NCBI RefSeq assembly: GCF_001593285.1
Contig: NZ_CP012529.1
Span: 1,364,001 to 1,428,000, forward strand
Origin: Psychrobacter sp. P2G3
GTDB lineage: Bacteria > Pseudomonadota > Gammaproteobacteria > Pseudomonadales > Moraxellaceae
Length of the DNA stretch: 64,000 bases
Direction: 5' to 3'
Of the stretch, positions 61,316 to 64,000 are shown one piece after another. The position numbers were made by a program, and so were the translations under genes. Under the pieces are notes generated by a model. That model worked only from the letters and a program-made list of their open reading frames with translations. It was not told where the DNA came from and searched no databases. How positions within the stretch are numbered: the first letter of the stretch is position 1; each line of letters begins with the position of its first letter.

Positions 61316-62152
61316 CTATTGAGAATGGTTCATGGTTTCGGAGTCAGCATCCATATAATGCATATTAGAATCCATTTGGCTCATATCATGATGGGTAGAG
61401 TCGCCTGCTTCAGAGGTCATAGCAGAAGAGCTACCATGATTCATTTGTGCGCCACTATCATGTCCACCATGCATATTAGTCATTATGATAGGCACAAACG
61501 CCACAGCCATTCCCGATAGTACCATCACTACACCATTTAGCTGGCGCAAGCGAAAGCGACCAATTTTGTCACGCATCCAGCTGACTGTTTTATGAGTAGC
61601 AACTAACATTGGCACTGTACCTAGACCAAAGACAAACATCAGTGCTGCGCCTCCTAAAGGATTATGAGCGACAACTGCAATAAGTAGGGCGCCATACACA
61701 AGTCCACAAGGTAGAAACCCCCATAGCAGACCAGCAGTTAAAGCACGTGGAAAGGTAGTGAGTGGAAATACCTTTTGGCGTAGTGGTCCAAGGATTTGCC
61801 AAAAACGCATACCAAAGCGCTCAAGCTTGGTTAAAAATGGCGCGCCCAACATTGTGACGCCAACAAGTACTAGCACTAAACCCAATAGAATACGTGGCAT
61901 ACTATTGCCTTTCATCAATGGCTCTAATACGGTTGTGCCAATTAATCCTGCCATCAAACCTAAAAAAGAATAGCTAAGTAAACGTCCAAGATGATAGGTA
62001 GCAACCAAACCACGGCGCTTGGCAGGACTAGCATCCTTCATTGATAGTCCAAATGCGCTCACCAGTCCGCCACACATGCCTAAGCAATGCGGTGAACCAA
62101 AAAATCCCATTAGTAATGCTGCAACTAATAATGCTGTGGTCATGAGCAGCAA
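61316..62152 (-). CDS. TauE/SafE-like membrane protein with His/Met-rich tail
   Basis: A 278-residue inner-membrane protein of about six helices, of the group (urease-accessory/DsbD transmembrane type) often beside cbb3-oxidase assembly genes. It begins with GFFGSPHCLGMCGGLVSAF, in which two cysteines (CLGMC) may bind copper or take part in thiol chemistry. GLLWGFLPCGLVYGALL is the second repeat. The last 50 residues contain many His and Met (HGGHDSGAQMNHG onward), typical of copper binding. ccoS follows upstream on the same strand, supporting a role in copper delivery to the oxidase. Confidence 0.8.
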   Translation of the reverse strand: MLLMTTALLVAALLMGFFGSPHCLGMCGGLVSAFGLSMKDASPAKRRGLVATYHLGRLLSYSFLGLMAGLIGTTVLEPLMKGNSMPRILLGLVLVLVGVTMLGAPFLTKLERFGMRFWQILGPLRQKVFPLTTFPRALTAGLLWGFLPCGLVYGALLIAVVAHNPLGGAALMFVFGLGTVPMLVATHKTVSWMRDKIGRFRLRQLNGVVMVLSGMAVAFVPIIMTNMHGGHDSGAQMNHGSSSAMTSEAGDSTHHDMSQMDSNMHYMDADSETMNHSQ

Positions 62153-62248
62153 CTCCTAGAGTAAATAATAAGGTGAGAAAATGTTTATTCTATTGAAAAT
62201 AAAAGCAGTAGATCGTTAACTAGATTAGAAGTTTTTAAAAATTTAATG

Positions 62249-62539
62249 CTATTTTTTATTATTAAGATCTGTATTGCTACCAGTTGTTATGTCATCTTCG
62301 TCCAAAATTACACTTTTAACAGTAGTTTCAGTGGATATTGTATCCGTTTTTTGAACAGTGTCGCTTGGCTCATGCGATTGGATAACCTGACGACGCTCTT
62401 GTCGATCATCCAAGATAATACGCTGCGAGGCATTATCTAAATCCTCAAACTGATTGGATTTTACGGCATAACGTACTGCCCATATAGCGACCACAAACAG
62501 CATTAAGCTTAATGGAATCAATAAAAATATACTGAGCAT
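62249..62539 (-). CDS. ccoS: cbb3-type cytochrome oxidase assembly protein CcoS
   Basis: A small single-pass membrane protein needed for cofactor insertion in cbb3 oxidase. The N-terminal helix (LLIPLSLMLFVVAIWAVRYA) is followed by KSNQFEDLDNASQRIILDD, the family signature. At 96 residues it is longer than the usual 45-70, with a Thr/Asp-rich C-terminal tail of no known role. Oxidase structural genes are not in the window. Confidence 0.88.
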   Translation of the reverse strand: MLSIFLLIPLSLMLFVVAIWAVRYAVKSNQFEDLDNASQRIILDDRQERRQVIQSHEPSDTVQKTDTISTETTVKSVILDEDDITTGSNTDLNNKK

Positions 62540-62659
62540 GGCAAACCTCTTAAATAGCAGTTTATTCTATTATTATACACTTATTGCAAGTGTAATAAAT
62601 TGAGCTATGCAGGCGAAATCTGGGCAACTAAATTGGCACAAATTCATGAAGTATTTGTA

Positions 62660-63433
62660 TTATTCATCAAAGGTTTTGACTGCATTACCTCTAGGCGTTA
62701 ATAACTGCTGAGTGCTGACTTCTTCTGCAAGGCGACAGTCTGATTGCGGGCGCAGAACATCACGTAAATAAGCGGCTATTTCATAAACAGCACGTCTTGA
62801 ATGGCTTAAGTTTTGTGCAGGCTCCATCCAATCAAGTTGAACGGGTAGTGGCGCGTTGATAGGAGTGCTATTAATCCCGTTTAGGGCAAATTGCCTGCGT
62901 GCCCGCGCCATATGATAGCTATCAGTGACAAGGTAAACATGATATAGAGGAACACGTTTGGCCGTAAACCGTGCATTTTCGCAAGTATTCATACTGGCGT
63001 TTTCGCTAATTGGTTCATCAATGCCGTGCTCGATGAGCCATTGACTCATCCAAGGCGCTTCAGCACCACTTAAAATAATAGGTAGCGGAAAATCATGATA
63101 GGCAATAGCGGCAGTACGGATACGGTTGAGACTATAACCATTAAGGATAGTTTGATTATTATTATCATTAGTGAGACCACCACCAAGGACCACATAAGCA
63201 GTAGGCGGCGAACTCATGGCACTAGCCGATATCGTAGGTAGCGGTAGATGCTCGAATACATAAGTAACCGTACGAGAAAACAGCGGTGTGAACAAACTAA
63301 CAAGAATCAAAATAATCGCAGTCGAGCCCAGAAAAAAAGTCATATTAATAATACGAAACAATTTAATCATGCGTTCAGCTGAGCGCAGGTAATGCCCTGA
63401 CAGCTTATGAGACCATGAACGCTTAGACCCCAT
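62660..63433 (-). CDS. DUF218 (YdcF-like) membrane protein
   Basis: A 257-residue protein from the chosen ATG, with an N-terminal membrane helix (about 30-50) and a DUF218 domain: AYVVLGGGLTNDNN, IILSGAEAPWMSQWL, ASMNTCENARFTAK and VYLVTDSYHMARAR. The DUF218 family includes SanA and ElyC, linked to envelope integrity and cell-wall lipid carrier use. The start overlaps the murB stop by 11 bp (CATGGGGTCTAA), so the two are probably co-translated; ATGs at 63442 and 63454 are alternatives. Confidence 0.85.
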   Translation of the reverse strand: MGSKRSWSHKLSGHYLRSAERMIKLFRIINMTFFLGSTAIILILVSLFTPLFSRTVTYVFEHLPLPTISASAMSSPPTAYVVLGGGLTNDNNNQTILNGYSLNRIRTAAIAYHDFPLPIILSGAEAPWMSQWLIEHGIDEPISENASMNTCENARFTAKRVPLYHVYLVTDSYHMARARRQFALNGINSTPINAPLPVQLDWMEPAQNLSHSRRAVYEIAAYLRDVLRPQSDCRLAEEVSTQQLLTPRGNAVKTFDE

Positions 63434-64000
63434 GCTCACCATATCCAACTGTGCCATTAGTATTAACCCAAACTGGCTCACGGGCTAAAGTGATAGCAAA
63501 TTTTTCATAAATACAGCTTATGATATGGTTCTGGGCTATTGCCACATCATCTTGGGTGGCTTGGTAAGGACGGTGATTAGTCAGTACTAATGCTTGTTTT
63601 TTATGAGTTACGATTGGTTCGATACCGCCGCCTTTTAGACCTGCTTGCTCTATTAACCAACCTGCTGCGACTTTGACCATTGAATCTGGCATTGGGTAGC
63701 CCACAATATCAGAATAATTACTCTGTAATGATATGAACTGGTTTTGACTGATAATAGGGTTTTGAAAAAAACTACCACAATTAGGGAGCTGTTTAGGATC
63801 AGGAAGTTTTCGTTGTCGAATATCGATGATAGCATGCATCACGTCCGCAGGAGCTGGTTGCATACGTCCTTGTTGCTCAGCATAACGTTGCGCCACTGTC
63901 TGGACATCACCATAACTAGCTAATACCTTTGTCTCATCAGTATGCAAGCGAAAACCCACACGGCTGATTAGCCAAGTGTTAGGCGTACGCTTAAAGATAC
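63423..64000 (-). CDS. murB: UDP-N-acetylenolpyruvoylglucosamine reductase, C-terminal part
   Basis: NADPH-dependent flavoenzyme that makes UDP-N-acetylmuramate. The frame is open to the window edge, so about 191 residues are seen and the N-terminal FAD part lies outside. The visible part has RVGFRLHTDE, LPDPKQLPNCGSFFQNPIIS with the catalytic Ser, GWLIEQAGLKGGGI, THKKQALVLTN and the C-terminal AREPVWV with the active-site Glu. It overlaps the downstream DUF218 gene. Confidence 0.93.
   Translation of the reverse strand, partial: IFKRTPNTWLISRVGFRLHTDETKVLASYGDVQTVAQRYAEQQGRMQPAPADVMHAIIDIRQRKLPDPKQLPNCGSFFQNPIISQNQFISLQSNYSDIVGYPMPDSMVKVAAGWLIEQAGLKGGGIEPIVTHKKQALVLTNHRPYQATQDDVAIAQNHIISCIYEKFAITLAREPVWVNTNGTVGYGEHGV

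Noticed and set aside
1..64000. CRISPR arrays, tRNA or rRNA genes
   Set aside because: No regularly spaced direct repeats, cloverleaf with an anticodon and TTCRA loop, or rRNA core sequences were recognised on either strand.

Overview
The window looks like chromosome of a psychrotolerant gammaproteobacterium of the Moraxellaceae, most likely Psychrobacter. This is inferred from the moderately AT-rich composition, the gene orders tsaE-mutL-miaA-hfq and kdsD-kdsC-lptC-lptA-lptB, an Hfq with a long glycine-rich tail, a CarO-type outer membrane porin, and divergent M16-peptidase and ftsY genes. No rRNA, tRNA, CRISPR array or prophage was seen. The sequence is mostly core housekeeping genes, with one insertion sequence and a few accessory genes.

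Region by region. Positions 1-8137 hold the 3' end of a propionyl-CoA synthetase gene. A probable valine-degradation operon follows (mmsA, isobutyryl-CoA dehydrogenase, enoyl-CoA hydratase, 3-hydroxyisobutyryl-CoA hydrolase, mmsB), with a convergent IclR-type regulator. Positions 8138-12161 carry a CarO-like porin, a Sfp-type phosphopantetheinyl transferase, a Pal-like lipoprotein and an unrecognised protein. Positions 12162-24600 carry pepN, a cupin, DAHP synthase, lpxB, rnhB, a CAP-domain lipoprotein, a DUF924 protein and the two carboxynorspermidine-pathway genes. Positions 24863-31308 are more accessory: a BetT-like BCCT transporter, a folded GC-rich spacer, an orphan TIR-domain protein resembling anti-phage effectors, htpX, a small methyltransferase-like membrane protein, a cupin, YnfA and a lysine-rich microprotein. 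Positions 31721-36947 are queD-like, tsaE, mutL, miaA and hfq. Positions 37193-40996 are the Kdo/LPS-transport genes. A complete 708-bp IS1595-type element with an 8-bp target duplication sits just behind the lptB terminator hairpin. After it come radA, rlpA, rodA, an M15-type peptidase, a membrane-anchored small protein, an M16 peptidase pair, two tiny lipoproteins, ftsY, ogt, yebC, a voltage-gated-type ion channel, an ABC1 kinase, aroQ, a cold-shock gene, a DEAD-box helicase, cbb3-oxidase assembly genes, a DUF218 protein and the 3' part of murB.

How the genes work together. The first block converts isobutyryl-CoA to propionyl-CoA, and PrpE would also make propionyl-CoA from free propionate. 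The kds/lpt genes with lpxB supply lipid A, Kdo and LPS export; rodA, rlpA, murB and the M15 peptidase act on peptidoglycan. The cold-shock gene and the DEAD-box helicase are adjacent and both could serve RNA remodelling. The best candidate for an undescribed system is the orphan TIR gene (27533-28396), with its unfamiliar C-terminal domain and unusual inverted-repeat DNA on both sides. Also notable are a 17-bp tandem duplication that creates a micro-ORF overlapping the channel start codon, and a hairpin that would hide the transposase ribosome-binding site in read-through transcripts. All calls come from reading the sequence; no database search was run.
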